36,863 nucleotides of DNA from an uncultured Microscilla sp. (lineage in GTDB: Bacteria > Bacteroidota > Bacteroidia > Cytophagales > Microscillaceae). A program made the translations under genes and the position numbers. Position 1 is the stretch's first letter; the number at the start of each line of letters is the position of its first letter. The stretch spans positions 1-36,863 of the forward strand of contig NZ_CANLRP010000084.1 of the NCBI RefSeq assembly GCF_947493425.1, written 5' to 3'. The notes under the pieces are model-generated. The model made no database searches. It saw nothing but the letters and a program-made list of their open reading frames with translations, and was not told where the DNA came from. This document shows, one piece after another, positions 16,429 through 23,492 of this stretch.

Positions 16429-16625
16429 TCAATGAACAGTTTTTAGTGATATGCCGGAAATAAACTTTAACAAAACCCTAAAAAATAAATCAATGAATGA
16501 TTTTTAGTGATATGCTGGAAATAAACTTTCAACAAAACCCCAAAAAATAAATCAATGAACGGTTTTTAGTGATATGCTAGAAATAAACTTTTAACAAAAC
16601 CCTAAAAAAAATAGATCAATGACCC
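16429..16625 (+). repeat. Tandem 61-64 bp repeats before rep, 3 copies plus a partial fourth
   Basis: Units begin at 16429, 16490, 16552 and (partial) 16616, each starting TCAATGAA or TCAATGAC. The body contains GTTTTTAGTGATATGC (first base variable), then GGAAATAAACTTT and ACAAAACCC. Copies differ at a few positions. They end about 190 bp before the rep ATG and are the best candidate for iteron-like binding sites of the replication protein or for the double-strand origin. Confidence 0.8.
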
Positions 16626-16800
16626 ATTTTCACAATACGTGTATGACAAATATACGTAAAATATCTTTATTTGGATACCTTCCTAGTTTTCTTTCTACCA
16701 AAAAACCTGCAAAAAACTCGGTAAAAATCTCGTTGAATCCATATCTACGAGTTTTCCCACACCTTGATACTCTTTTCTATATAGCCAACCATTTACAGAA

Positions 16801-16810
16801 AGGAGGGAGG
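16801..16810 (+). promoter_or_regulatory. Strong Shine-Dalgarno of rep
   Basis: AGGAGGGAGG lies two bases before the ATG at 16813. Most genes of the window have no such site, so translation of rep may follow other rules than host genes. Confidence 0.7.
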
Positions 16811-16812
16811 TC

Positions 16813-18675
16813 ATGAGTGATCAACCCAAGCTTATAAACACCCAACAGAGCAGCCAAGCCATTGCCCCAGCAACTTCCCTTTGTATTTGTGGCTCAAACA
16901 CTGGTTGCTCACAGTGCAATACCGTTGACAGTCCACCCAGTCGAAAAACAGAAAAATGCAATAGCCATATAAAGGAAGAAGCCTCACTCGATAATAATAC
17001 AAACAACTGCGTATCTGAGGATAATACAACTATCCAAATACCACCAGCCAACCGAGTATTATGGAACAATACCTACAGTGCAAAAATTTCCTCTAAATCC
17101 AAACAGGCATTCAACCTTCGCCGTGCCATTGCTAACTACCTTGCCCAAGGAGCTCCCGATTTAGACACAGGGGAGTGGATTCAAGCCGATATTAGGGACC
17201 TTGACAAGAGTCAGGCAAAGCCCTTATTTGAAGGAACCTATTATGAACGGCTTTATAACTTTTATTATCGTATGGGGCTCAATGAGTCAATTTATGCAGA
17301 GTTTGACAACACCTTGGGGCTCAAGACTACTCAAATACTTTCTACTAAATACTCTATGCATAACCTTTGTCCAGTGTGGGGTTTTCGTAGATCACAAATT
17401 ATTCGCAAACGCTACCGTACCTATTTTGCAGATAATCCTCAAGTCCTAACCGATTACCATCCTTGTCACATGGTGCTCACCCTACGTCATAATGACCAAG
17501 GCTTTTTTCTGAAAGATGAATTTGTAGCCAAGCGTTTCTTTGCTCGTGAGCTTATTGAGCAGTTCAAACAATTCCGCGACAACAACCGGAGTACCTGGAA
17601 GCATTATGTATATGGAGGTTGTTATAACATTGAGGTAAAGAAAAGTAAAAATGATAATGGGATTCATGTGCATATGCACTGTCTTATTTTGCAAAATAAA
17701 GACTACAAAGTAAATGAAGTCAGAGAATGGATAAAAACAATCTGGGAACGCCAAACAGGTGCCTCCAAAGTACATTACGAGACGCTGTACTTTTACGATC
17801 ATGAGGATCAACAAGTGGTTGAAGATATAAATAATATCAATGAGTATTTTGACGAAGAAACAGGAACCTATGAGTATGCATGTGATGCTAAAACAGTACC
17901 AACCAAAAGCTATTTCAATGCATCTTGGACACCTGATCAAACTAGTAGAGCTATCTTAGAAGCCCTCAAATACAATTTTAAGCCTGATGCCCTTATGGAT
18001 AAAAATGGCAACTTTGATATAGAGTTTCTAGCTGAAGTGCTCAACAATTGCAAAAGCTTACGTTTTCATTCTAAGTTCAATGCTCTTTATAATGTTAAAG
18101 AGCTCAATTTTAACTCTTTAGGTAGCAATGAGGACGAGCTAGAACTTAAAGACTCTAACGATATTATTATGTCCGAGTATGTCACCCGTGCCGCCAATGA
18201 ATACGACCTGGATGTAGAAGAAATATCTGAAGAAACCTTTATCTACCCCGGTATCGATTACATGAAGGCAACTGAGTTAGGTTACAGTGCCAATTACGAG
18301 ACTTTCATCGACCGTTTACCTGAAGTTTTAGAGTTTGTCAAGCAGAAAAAAGCCCGTTCCTTGCTCGACTTTATCGATGTAGATAGCCAGTACAATAACA
18401 TGGTAAACCCATTTACCCTGGAACCAGCCAATTACCAAGATTTTAAACTGATGATTGGTTTTCCCCATACCATCCGCCACCGACAACGGAGCCACTATGG
18501 TGGCAATGAACCTTACCATGACCCTAGAAACTACTACCAGGTAGCTCAGGAGACCACCAGTGTCAAAGAACTTACCAAATCTTTGATGATGGGTCATTTC
18601 AATAACATAATAGTTTATGAGGACTATGATCGTTTTGAAACCGATATTCAAAATCTGATACAATTGCGTGTGTAG
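16813..18675 (+). CDS. rep: Rolling-circle replication initiator (HUH endonuclease)
   Basis: This 620-residue protein carries the three motifs of HUH replication proteins in order. Motif 1 is HMVLTLRHND (219-228). Motif 2, the metal site, is GIHVHMHCLIL with H285, H287 and H289. Motif 3 is EALKYNFKPD with the probable nicking tyrosine Y387 and K390, the Y-x-x-K spacing of the single-tyrosine Rep_1/pUB110-like group. Before the catalytic core there is a cysteine-rich segment (C24, C26, C32, C35) and a basic CPVWGFRRSQIIRKRYR region. At 620 residues it is much longer than the usual 250-350, with extra N- and C-terminal parts. Such proteins nick the plasmid origin and start leading-strand synthesis. 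The tandem repeats at 16429 are its probable target region. Relationship to phage or transposon HUH proteins is less likely but not excluded. Confidence 0.88.
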   Translation: MSDQPKLINTQQSSQAIAPATSLCICGSNTGCSQCNTVDSPPSRKTEKCNSHIKEEASLDNNTNNCVSEDNTTIQIPPANRVLWNNTYSAKISSKSKQAFNLRRAIANYLAQGAPDLDTGEWIQADIRDLDKSQAKPLFEGTYYERLYNFYYRMGLNESIYAEFDNTLGLKTTQILSTKYSMHNLCPVWGFRRSQIIRKRYRTYFADNPQVLTDYHPCHMVLTLRHNDQGFFLKDEFVAKRFFARELIEQFKQFRDNNRSTWKHYVYGGCYNIEVKKSKNDNGIHVHMHCLILQNKDYKVNEVREWIKTIWERQTGASKVHYETLYFYDHEDQQVVEDINNINEYFDEETGTYEYACDAKTVPTKSYFNASWTPDQTSRAILEALKYNFKPDALMDKNGNFDIEFLAEVLNNCKSLRFHSKFNALYNVKELNFNSLGSNEDELELKDSNDIIMSEYVTRAANEYDLDVEEISEETFIYPGIDYMKATELGYSANYETFIDRLPEVLEFVKQKKARSLLDFIDVDSQYNNMVNPFTLEPANYQDFKLMIGFPHTIRHRQRSHYGGNEPYHDPRNYYQVAQETTSVKELTKSLMMGHFNNIIVYEDYDRFETDIQNLIQLRV

Positions 18676-18972
18676 AACCTGGTGTGTAAATTTGGGTAAA
18701 ATTACACATGGCGACCAAAAGGTAAAGTGTAATAGTAATACTATCATTTTTTTGCGTCTTTATTATAAACATCAATTTAATTGTGGTGTAAAATGAAATA
18801 GAGTTTGAAACACCATGGGGCTCTGGATCACTCAAGATTATTTTTTCACGTTCTTTACGGTAATGATGGCTTTTGTTGGGTGTATAAATTTGGTGTAATT
18901 ATTTCCTCTAGAAGGTAGCCAAAATGAGAAATTTTTCGTACATTATCCCCTAAACAAAATAGAATAAATCCT
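18676..18972. other. Non-coding spacer after rep
   Basis: It holds one arm of the 49-bp inverted repeat (18705-18753) and two similar strings around TGTAAATTTGGG (about 18683) and TGTATAAATTTGG (about 18881). No gene is visible. No T-tailed stem ends rep apart from the T7 at the end of the inverted-repeat arm. Confidence 0.5.
18705..18753 (+). repeat. Inverted-repeat family, left copy
   Basis: CACATGGCGACCAAAAGG ... ATAGTAATACTATCAT and seven T. The same sequence, about 85% identical, occurs in inverse orientation at 20364-20412. The small palindrome around AGTAATACT followed by T7 could also end the rep transcript. Confidence 0.7.
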
Positions 18973-19188
18973 ATGGCTAAAAATGCGTATCGATTCGAAT
19001 TAGTTGACACCGATGACGGAGTCATGACCATTGATCTTTCAAAGGTGATTGCTATCAGACGATTAGAGGCACAAATGCCCAGCAATGGGCAGTCACACAT
19101 CACCTTCCACATCTCTGGTGGAACTATTGATGTGGTCACGTCAAATGCCCACTACAACAAAGTCCTTGATCAATGGGGAACATTATAG
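18973..19188 (+). CDS. Small hypothetical protein, 71 aa
   Basis: The protein begins MAKNAYRFELVDTDDGVMTI and is predicted to be mostly beta strands (VMTIDLSKVIAIRRLE, ITFHISGGTIDVV), with a final helix. The pattern of a strand, an I-x-x-I/R turn and a second pair of strands resembles small sensor-like or PH-like folds, but I cannot name a family. It lies within the segment bracketed by the inverted repeats at 18705 and 20364, and a hairpin at 19207 separates it from the convergent gene. Confidence 0.6.
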   Translation: MAKNAYRFELVDTDDGVMTIDLSKVIAIRRLEAQMPSNGQSHITFHISGGTIDVVTSNAHYNKVLDQWGTL

Positions 19189-19206
19189 GCTAAAACCTCA
19201 TAGGTT

Positions 19207-19252
19207 GCAGAGGTGTTTGACTTCCTAGTCATCGAAATCCCAACACCTCTGC
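19207..19252. terminator. Hairpin between convergent genes
   Basis: GCAGAGGTGTT (19207-19217) and AACACCTCTGC (19242-19252) are a perfect 11-bp inverted repeat with a 24-nt loop, placed between the 18973 and 19290 genes. There is no T run; a bidirectional transcript end is the simplest reading. Confidence 0.6.
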
Positions 19253-19289
19253 ACTCTGCAGCTTGTTTCCAAACCCATCAATAATATCC

Positions 19290-19856
19290 CTACTTTTTGG
19301 ACAAAGCGACAATGGAAACGATTAACGCAATTACAGATATTCCGATCGCTATCCACCTTGTCCAGACGTTGAAACTCTTCATTTTCTTGTAATCTTCAAG
19401 GTACAACTCCTTGAGGGATGTGTCTGTATCCCTATTCTTCCTGACAGCCTCAGCATCATCTTGCTTTTGAGCCTCCTCCTCAACTTCACTAATCCTATCA
19501 TCGATAGATTGCTCATACTCATCCAAGAATCCCTTAAAGCCGTCTATGTTTTCACTCAGTTTAGCAAACTTCTCACCCCTATTCTCATAAAAGATAAAAT
19601 AACTACCGTTCTCTTCCCGTGAGTAATACTCAAAGACCCTCATTACCTTTAAAAGCTCCTGATGGTCCATGTCCTCCAGAAAAAAAAGAAAATTTCTGTT
19701 TGCCTTGATTGCTTGTTCACGCTTGTCCACGCTTGCTGGCTTGAGCACAGCAGGTTGTGCCTTGCCCCCCTTGTTCCATTTCTTCATTTCGGCAACAATG
19801 TGGTCAAGCCTCGTTGCAAATTCAATATCTATCAATAGCTCTCTGATTTTGCTCAT
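19290..19856 (-). CDS. Tail-anchored helical membrane protein, 188 aa
   Basis: Almost wholly alpha-helical and charged, with a single hydrophobic segment at the extreme C-terminus (about 167-185, IAIGISVIALIVSIVAL) before a two-lysine end. This makes it a tail-anchored protein with its body in the cytoplasm. The region 70-140 is acidic and coiled-coil-like (EQSIDDRISEVEEEAQKQD). No motif of an enzyme is seen. A possible 47-residue membrane peptide (20097-20240) lies upstream on the same strand. Function unknown. Confidence 0.72.
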   Translation of the reverse strand: MSKIRELLIDIEFATRLDHIVAEMKKWNKGGKAQPAVLKPASVDKREQAIKANRNFLFFLEDMDHQELLKVMRVFEYYSREENGSYFIFYENRGEKFAKLSENIDGFKGFLDEYEQSIDDRISEVEEEAQKQDDAEAVRKNRDTDTSLKELYLEDYKKMKSFNVWTRWIAIGISVIALIVSIVALSKK

Positions 19857-19932
19857 AACTGATTTCTATTATGCAGAATAGTAATAAAACGTAGTCTGTT
19901 CTGTATGTGTTTCGTGGATGAGTAGCATATCT

Positions 19933-19972
19933 ATTGAGGTTCCCTAGGAAAACTTTCTCAGGAAACCTCAAT
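19933..19972. repeat. Hairpin upstream of the 19856 gene
   Basis: ATTGAGGTT (19933-19941) and AACCTCAAT (19964-19972) form a 9-bp stem extended inward by CCT/AGG after one mismatch. It may lie in the 5' leader of the tail-anchored protein gene or end an upstream transcript. Confidence 0.5.
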
Positions 19973-20096
19973 CATCATTCTCGCACACATACATGTATAT
20001 TTGTGTGATGGCTGTCACCAAGCTACGGGAAGTCATTACACCAAAACCAAACAGGGATAGCGTCAAGCTCATATCCAGAACGACTAACTTCCTCGT

Positions 20097-20240
20097 CTAC
20101 CCCTCGCTTGGTCGTCCAAGAATAAAAGACTCGATTTGCACAAGGCTTGCTGAGAAGCTGATTGAGTTCACGATGCCGTACCCAAGCAAGATAGATAATA
20201 CAGATAACGATATCACAATAAAAAGTTTTTTGGGCTTCAT
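20097..20240 (-). CDS. Possible 47-residue membrane peptide
   Basis: The minus-strand frame starts MKPKKLFIVISLSVLSILLG, a typical basic start plus hydrophobic helix, and ends GRPSEG before a TAG. After the stop a different frame (RGVDEEVSRSGYELDAIPV) stays open for some 30 codons, so this may be the front of a longer gene broken by a frameshift. A stem-loop, GGTAATTT/AAATTACC (20241-20270), touches the start codon. An opposite-strand frame of 89 codons here looks less natural. Confidence 0.4.
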   Translation of the reverse strand: MKPKKLFIVISLSVLSILLGYGIVNSISFSASLVQIESFILGRPSEG

Positions 20241-20270
20241 GGTAATTTGGGTTTTTGGTTAAAAATTACC
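20241..20270 (-). promoter_or_regulatory. Stem-loop abutting the start of the 20240 peptide
   Basis: GGTAATTT (20241-20248) and AAATTACC (20263-20270). If transcribed on the minus strand, the stem ends exactly at the ATG and would hide the ribosome landing site. Confidence 0.45.
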
Positions 20271-20363
20271 ACAATGTCGGAATGGGTAGAAAACTTTGAT
20301 AGGAGAGCGTTTCGAGGGTTGGGTTTTAACCACAGATTACGTCCAAACAAAATGCACGTTTGT

Positions 20364-20412
20364 AAAAAAATGATAGTATTACTATCAGGCTTTGCCTTTT
20401 GGTCGCCATGTG
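20364..20412 (-). repeat. Inverted-repeat family, right copy
   Basis: Reverse-complement partner of 18705-18753: seven A, TGATAGTATTACTATCA, then CTTTTGGTCGCCATGTG. The palindrome at its centre has 8-bp arms here. The two copies enclose 1.6 kb with three small genes. Confidence 0.7.
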
Positions 20413-20525
20413 CAGATTCACCTAGTTTGCTATTTGAGAGAAGTTGGGATTGACCCAACAAGCTATGAAGAGTCTATTGTAGAGTGTTGCTGTTTGTTTC
20501 TGTATTAGTGCTTCGCAAATAAAGT

Positions 20526-20890
20526 AGAGTAGGGGCTATCCCTCCTTTCATCCGGGTCGGGCTTTCGCTACTCACCCCACCAATCCCCCCACGAGCCAGC
20601 CCTTTGGTGTGGTTCAAACATGCCGCTCTATCCCTTAGCCGTTTGCCTGGGCATCGCTCACCCGTTGGGTGGCTCGTCCAGGCAGTTGTCCAGCCCTACC
20701 TCGCGCAAAATCGGCTTAGCTCGGCAGTTCCTGACACACAAACCCACCACACACTGCCGCAGCTTCTCCCCGCAGCCCACGCGCCCGGCAATCAGGGCAA
20801 AACCCGCCAGCCCCGCGCAGGGTGGGAGACTGTTCCATTGCATTCCACAGCCCCCACCGCCGACATTTTGCCCTTCGCCTCCTCACCAAA
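20526..20890 (+). repeat. GC-rich dispersed repeat, long copy
   Basis: Clearly richer in GC than its surroundings. Its first part (20526-20640) recurs as a direct copy at 27371-27488; its second part (20630-20890) recurs inverted at 24562-24820. It includes CATCCGGGTCGGGCTTTCGC and CCCCGCGCAGGG. Frames of 60-104 codons on both strands are by-products. A similar CCCGACCCGGATGAAAGGAGG string is familiar to me from non-coding repeats of other Bacteroidota; no function is known to me. Confidence 0.75.
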
Positions 20891-20944
20891 AATCATCTAG
20901 GCAGCCAAGCGAAGCGCCGTTTTACGAAAATTGAAGCTAAGTAA

Positions 20945-21304
20945 TTAGGAGTCTTTGCAGTAAAAGATTATTACCTCTTTGCCTGCTCTGGTAGCCTTAT
21001 CGATCTCACTTTTTGTCCCTTTACTTTTGCCGTCCCAAATAGCTATCATAACATCACAGTATTTTGCTATAAGCTCATTGCGTATGTGTGGGGCAATCCT
21101 TCCATATTTTGAATATTTAGGTTTGAATTCCATGTAAGCAAGCCCTTTGTTTCTTGCGTATGTTCTCCCTATTTCGGAAGCGCCTCTACAGCCTCCCCCT
21201 ACTATTTCTGTAGGTTGATGGTAGTCAATGACTTCTTCTACCCCTTGGGCTTTTGTTATGGTTCTGGTACCAATCACTGCTACTCTTTTTACCCGTTTTT
21301 CCAT
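20945..21304 (-). CDS. SLOG-domain protein of the YspA/DUF2493 type
   Basis: Start taken at MEKRVKRVAVIG (119 aa); an upstream ATG (21331) would add nine unlikely residues. The Rossmann-like pattern is complete: VAVIGTRT as first strand and loop, IVGGGCRGASEIGRTYA as the glycine-rich nucleotide-binding segment, SKYGRIAPHIRNELIAKYCD, and IAIWDGKSKGTKSEID as the last conserved block. These are hallmarks of the small SLOG family close to DprA/YspA, thought to bind nucleotide-derived ligands. Such proteins are common in mobile regions and phages. It stands alone next to the GC-rich repeat. Confidence 0.88.
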   Translation of the reverse strand: MEKRVKRVAVIGTRTITKAQGVEEVIDYHQPTEIVGGGCRGASEIGRTYARNKGLAYMEFKPKYSKYGRIAPHIRNELIAKYCDVMIAIWDGKSKGTKSEIDKATRAGKEVIIFYCKDS

Positions 21305-21910
21305 ATATAAATATACGAATAAATAAGTCATAAATATAGTTTTTATGACTTATTTTAGTTATCTTTATAGTATGAAAGTTGGAAGTAGTCAGGAGGTGTA
21401 AGGACATTTAATTTGTCACGTAGGGTTTTCAGTACTGGCTCGTACTTCTCGCAGTGTTATACATAAGGCAATGCGTCAAATGAAAAGCTTTTAGGGAACA
21501 CAAGCTTTTAAAACTAATTTTTTAGTTGTAGGTTTTCCCACCGCATTTATGGTTACATTTTCGCCCATTTTACACTGCTGGGTTATTTCGTTTTCTTGGG
21601 GTGTTTTGGTGCCTTTGGAGGTGGTTTTGTGCGGTTCGCAGGACAAACGTTCTGAAAAGAAACGACCGGAAAAGACAAGTAAAGATTTTTAAGAAGGGGT
21701 GTTTCACTTCTTCACTGCATTTATGCTTTTATTTTCGCTTAATAAATGTTGTATCCACAGGGTACTATTTTAACAAGCCTTTTGAGTTGGTTTCGTGCAG
21801 TTAGAAAAATAAGTAAACGATCTGAAAAGACAAGTACACAAAAAATTTGGGCAAATGGTCGCACCCGTTTGCCCAATTATTTAATGGTTTGATGTATTAA
21901 ATAATCAAGT
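21305..21910. other. Non-coding stretch with a degenerate direct duplication
   Basis: Two related segments of about 150 bp can be traced: 21518-21655 and about 21680-21835. Both go from a GCATTTATG ... ATTTTCGC string to TGGTTT(T/C)GTGC(G/A)GTT and end in TCTGAAAAGA. Similarity is patchy, so the duplication is old. A hairpin follows at 21848. No gene is supported. Confidence 0.5.
21848..21877 (+). promoter_or_regulatory. Stem-loop in the leader of the 21911 operon
   Basis: TTGGGCAAA (21848-21856) and TTTGCCCAA (21869-21877) form a perfect 9-bp stem with a 12-nt loop, 33 bp before the first start codon. It is either the end of an upstream transcript or a control element in the leader. Confidence 0.5.
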
Positions 21911-22120
21911 ATGAAAGATAACAAAAATTATTATTACGAAGTAATTTTGAAGAAGCTTTTTTTAGATGCAAGCCAGGCATCGAAAGAAGCTTGTGCTGAA
22001 GGTGATGTTGAGGCTTTTCTTGAGGCACAGCGCAGAATGCAAGCTTTACTTAACAGTTATATACTTTTTTGGGATAGCCAAGAAAAAAGAGAGGAGGGAG
22101 GCTTTGACTATGGAAAATAA
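21911..22120 (+). CDS. Small helical protein, 69 aa
   Basis: Fully alpha-helical in appearance (ASQASKEACAEGDVEAFLEAQ) without membrane segment. It overlaps the next gene by 11 bp, and the Shine-Dalgarno of that gene (GAGGAGGGAGG) lies within it, so the two are co-translated. No family recognised. As first gene of a unit with a recombination-like protein it may be an accessory phage-type gene. Confidence 0.6.
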   Translation: MKDNKNYYYEVILKKLFLDASQASKEACAEGDVEAFLEAQRRMQALLNSYILFWDSQEKREEGGFDYGK

Positions 22121-23009
22121 CCCTTCTATTAAAAAAACTGAGTTTACTGGGCAGCTTGCCCGGTATCAACAAATAAGCACCGCCCTGAGAGATTTTGTTA
22201 TGAAACAAAACCTTTCAGCAACAATTAAAGGAAATGAGTATATCAATGTTGAAGGCTGGCAGTTCTTAGGTAGTCTTTTAGGGTTCACCGCAATTATTTT
22301 GCGGGTAAAGGACATAGGTGAAGGTGAACATATTCAATTTAGGGCAGAGGCAGAGCTTTATAACCAACAAAACGAAAAAATAGGTTATTGCACAGCTACT
22401 TGTTCTAATCGGGAAAAAGCAAAGATGTACTTTGATCCTTATGCCATTGAATCAATGGCACAAACCAGGGCTATAGGCAAATTATATCGTTTACGTTTGG
22501 GTTTTGTGGCTAAAATGTCGGGATTTGAAGCAACCCCCCTAGAAGAGATGCCTAACCAGGCAACCGTTCCAAAGAAGCCTCAAGATGATGATAACCTTTA
22601 CCAGGCAGAACAAATAAATTTTTTAAGGAGGCAAATTAACCAATGGTTAGACAACGAAGAACAACGAGTTTGGATTACTACTAAAAATAGAGAAAGCATT
22701 GCTCAAGTTCATTGGGAAACAATCTCTTTCAATGCTGCTAAAAAGTGGTATGAACTGGTAGCTCTTAACCTTGACAAAGCGAGTAATAAACAACTACAAA
22801 AAATTCGTCTATTACTGGATTCTCCTTTGTTTTCAGCCTTTGAGCAAGAGCTTGTTTTACAAGACATTGATAACATAGGCAAGGCTATAGCTACCAATTG
22901 GATTACAAGACTGGAAGCTGAGACAAAACACAGAACTGAAGCCAATGCTAGAGCAGAGGTTTATGAAGATGGGTATGAAGATTTGACTGAAGACGAATGC
23001 TTGTCATAA
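22110..23009 (+). CDS. Candidate single-strand-annealing-like protein, 299 aa
   Basis: The ATG at 22110 is preceded by GAGGAGGGAGG; frames opening earlier run through the previous gene. Residues 1-30 are hydrophilic, then INVEGWQFLGSLLGFTAII, AEAELYNQ, IGYCTATCSNREK and YAIESMAQTRAIGKLYRLR. I recall phage and plasmid proteins with the same order, VEGWxxLGxLLG ... YAxxSMAQTRAxxKAxR ... GFEATPxEEMP; here GFEATPLEEMP is also present. The helix MAQTRAIGKLYR resembles the AETRAIGRAL helix of Erf/Rad52-like annealing proteins, which suggests a DNA-recombination role. The C-terminal 100 residues are helical and unlike anything I know. The family match is recall; the function is inference. Confidence 0.72.
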   Translation: MENNPSIKKTEFTGQLARYQQISTALRDFVMKQNLSATIKGNEYINVEGWQFLGSLLGFTAIILRVKDIGEGEHIQFRAEAELYNQQNEKIGYCTATCSNREKAKMYFDPYAIESMAQTRAIGKLYRLRLGFVAKMSGFEATPLEEMPNQATVPKKPQDDDNLYQAEQINFLRRQINQWLDNEEQRVWITTKNRESIAQVHWETISFNAAKKWYELVALNLDKASNKQLQKIRLLLDSPLFSAFEQELVLQDIDNIGKAIATNWITRLEAETKHRTEANARAEVYEDGYEDLTEDECLS

Positions 23010-23107
23010 TTTTTTGACTTTCCCCTTGGATTACCAGGGGGATTGTTGAGTAAATAACTGCTTGTAAAGCCTTGTGCCTTAGACTTAAAACTCCTAATTT
23101 TGTGTCT

Positions 23108-23407
23108 ATGGACAACGAATTGAAACCAAAAAGAGAACGAACCACCGCCGCAGTAAAGGAAAAAGTAATCAAAATGCTTGATTATGCCGAGGCTTGGGAT
23201 TGTCTTCCTCCTCATTATACAGAAGAGGTGATGGAGCTATTGAAAGTTAGAGGTTTGTTTATTGATATAAAAGAGCTTGCCTTGGCTGATAAGGTTCGCA
23301 AGGTAAGAGAAAAGGTTCAGTTTAATTTTGACATAGCTTTAGCAATATATACTGTAGCTTGTAAATATCATCCCAATCTACAACAATTAGGGGGGAGTGC
23401 TGACTAG
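23108..23407 (+). CDS. Small hypothetical protein, 99 aa
   Basis: Start taken at MDNELKPKRERTTAAVKEK; a frame upstream to 23072 has no support. Helical, with a basic N-terminus and a possible amphipathic pair of helices (DYAEAWDCLPPHYTEEVMELLK). It follows the annealing-like gene by 98 bp in the same direction and is followed by the first short quasi-palindrome at 23431. No family is recognised. Confidence 0.6.
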   Translation: MDNELKPKRERTTAAVKEKVIKMLDYAEAWDCLPPHYTEEVMELLKVRGLFIDIKELALADKVRKVREKVQFNFDIALAIYTVACKYHPNLQQLGGSAD

Positions 23408-23430
23408 TGTCAGATCCCTAGTTAAAAATA

Positions 23431-23453
23431 AAAATTTCCTTTTTAAGTAAATT
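23431..23453 (+). repeat. Short quasi-palindrome, copy 1 (diverged)
   Basis: AAATTTCCTTTTTAAGTAAA-type sequence, 24 bp after a stop codon. This is the most diverged of five copies; the consensus is best seen at 24492 and 24844. Confidence 0.55.
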
Positions 23454-23492
23454 CATTTCACTTAAATCTTCCTCAACCTTAAATTAAACACA

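Noticed and set aside
16619..16816. 65-codon frame overlapping the rep start
   Set aside because: It begins in the tandem repeat, has no domain, and the Shine-Dalgarno belongs to rep. A leader-peptide role cannot be excluded but is unsupported.
19993..20262. 89-codon frame on the plus strand
   Set aside because: The minus strand has a better start with a typical signal/membrane peptide; this frame has no consistent domain.
20604..20934. Overlapping frames of 60-104 codons on both strands
   Set aside because: They lie in the GC-rich dispersed repeat, appear in several frames at once, and are altered in the other copies, so they are by-products of few stop codons.
21601..21804. 67-codon Phe/Cys-rich frame
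   Set aside because: It spans the two halves of the degenerate direct duplication and is not conserved between them.
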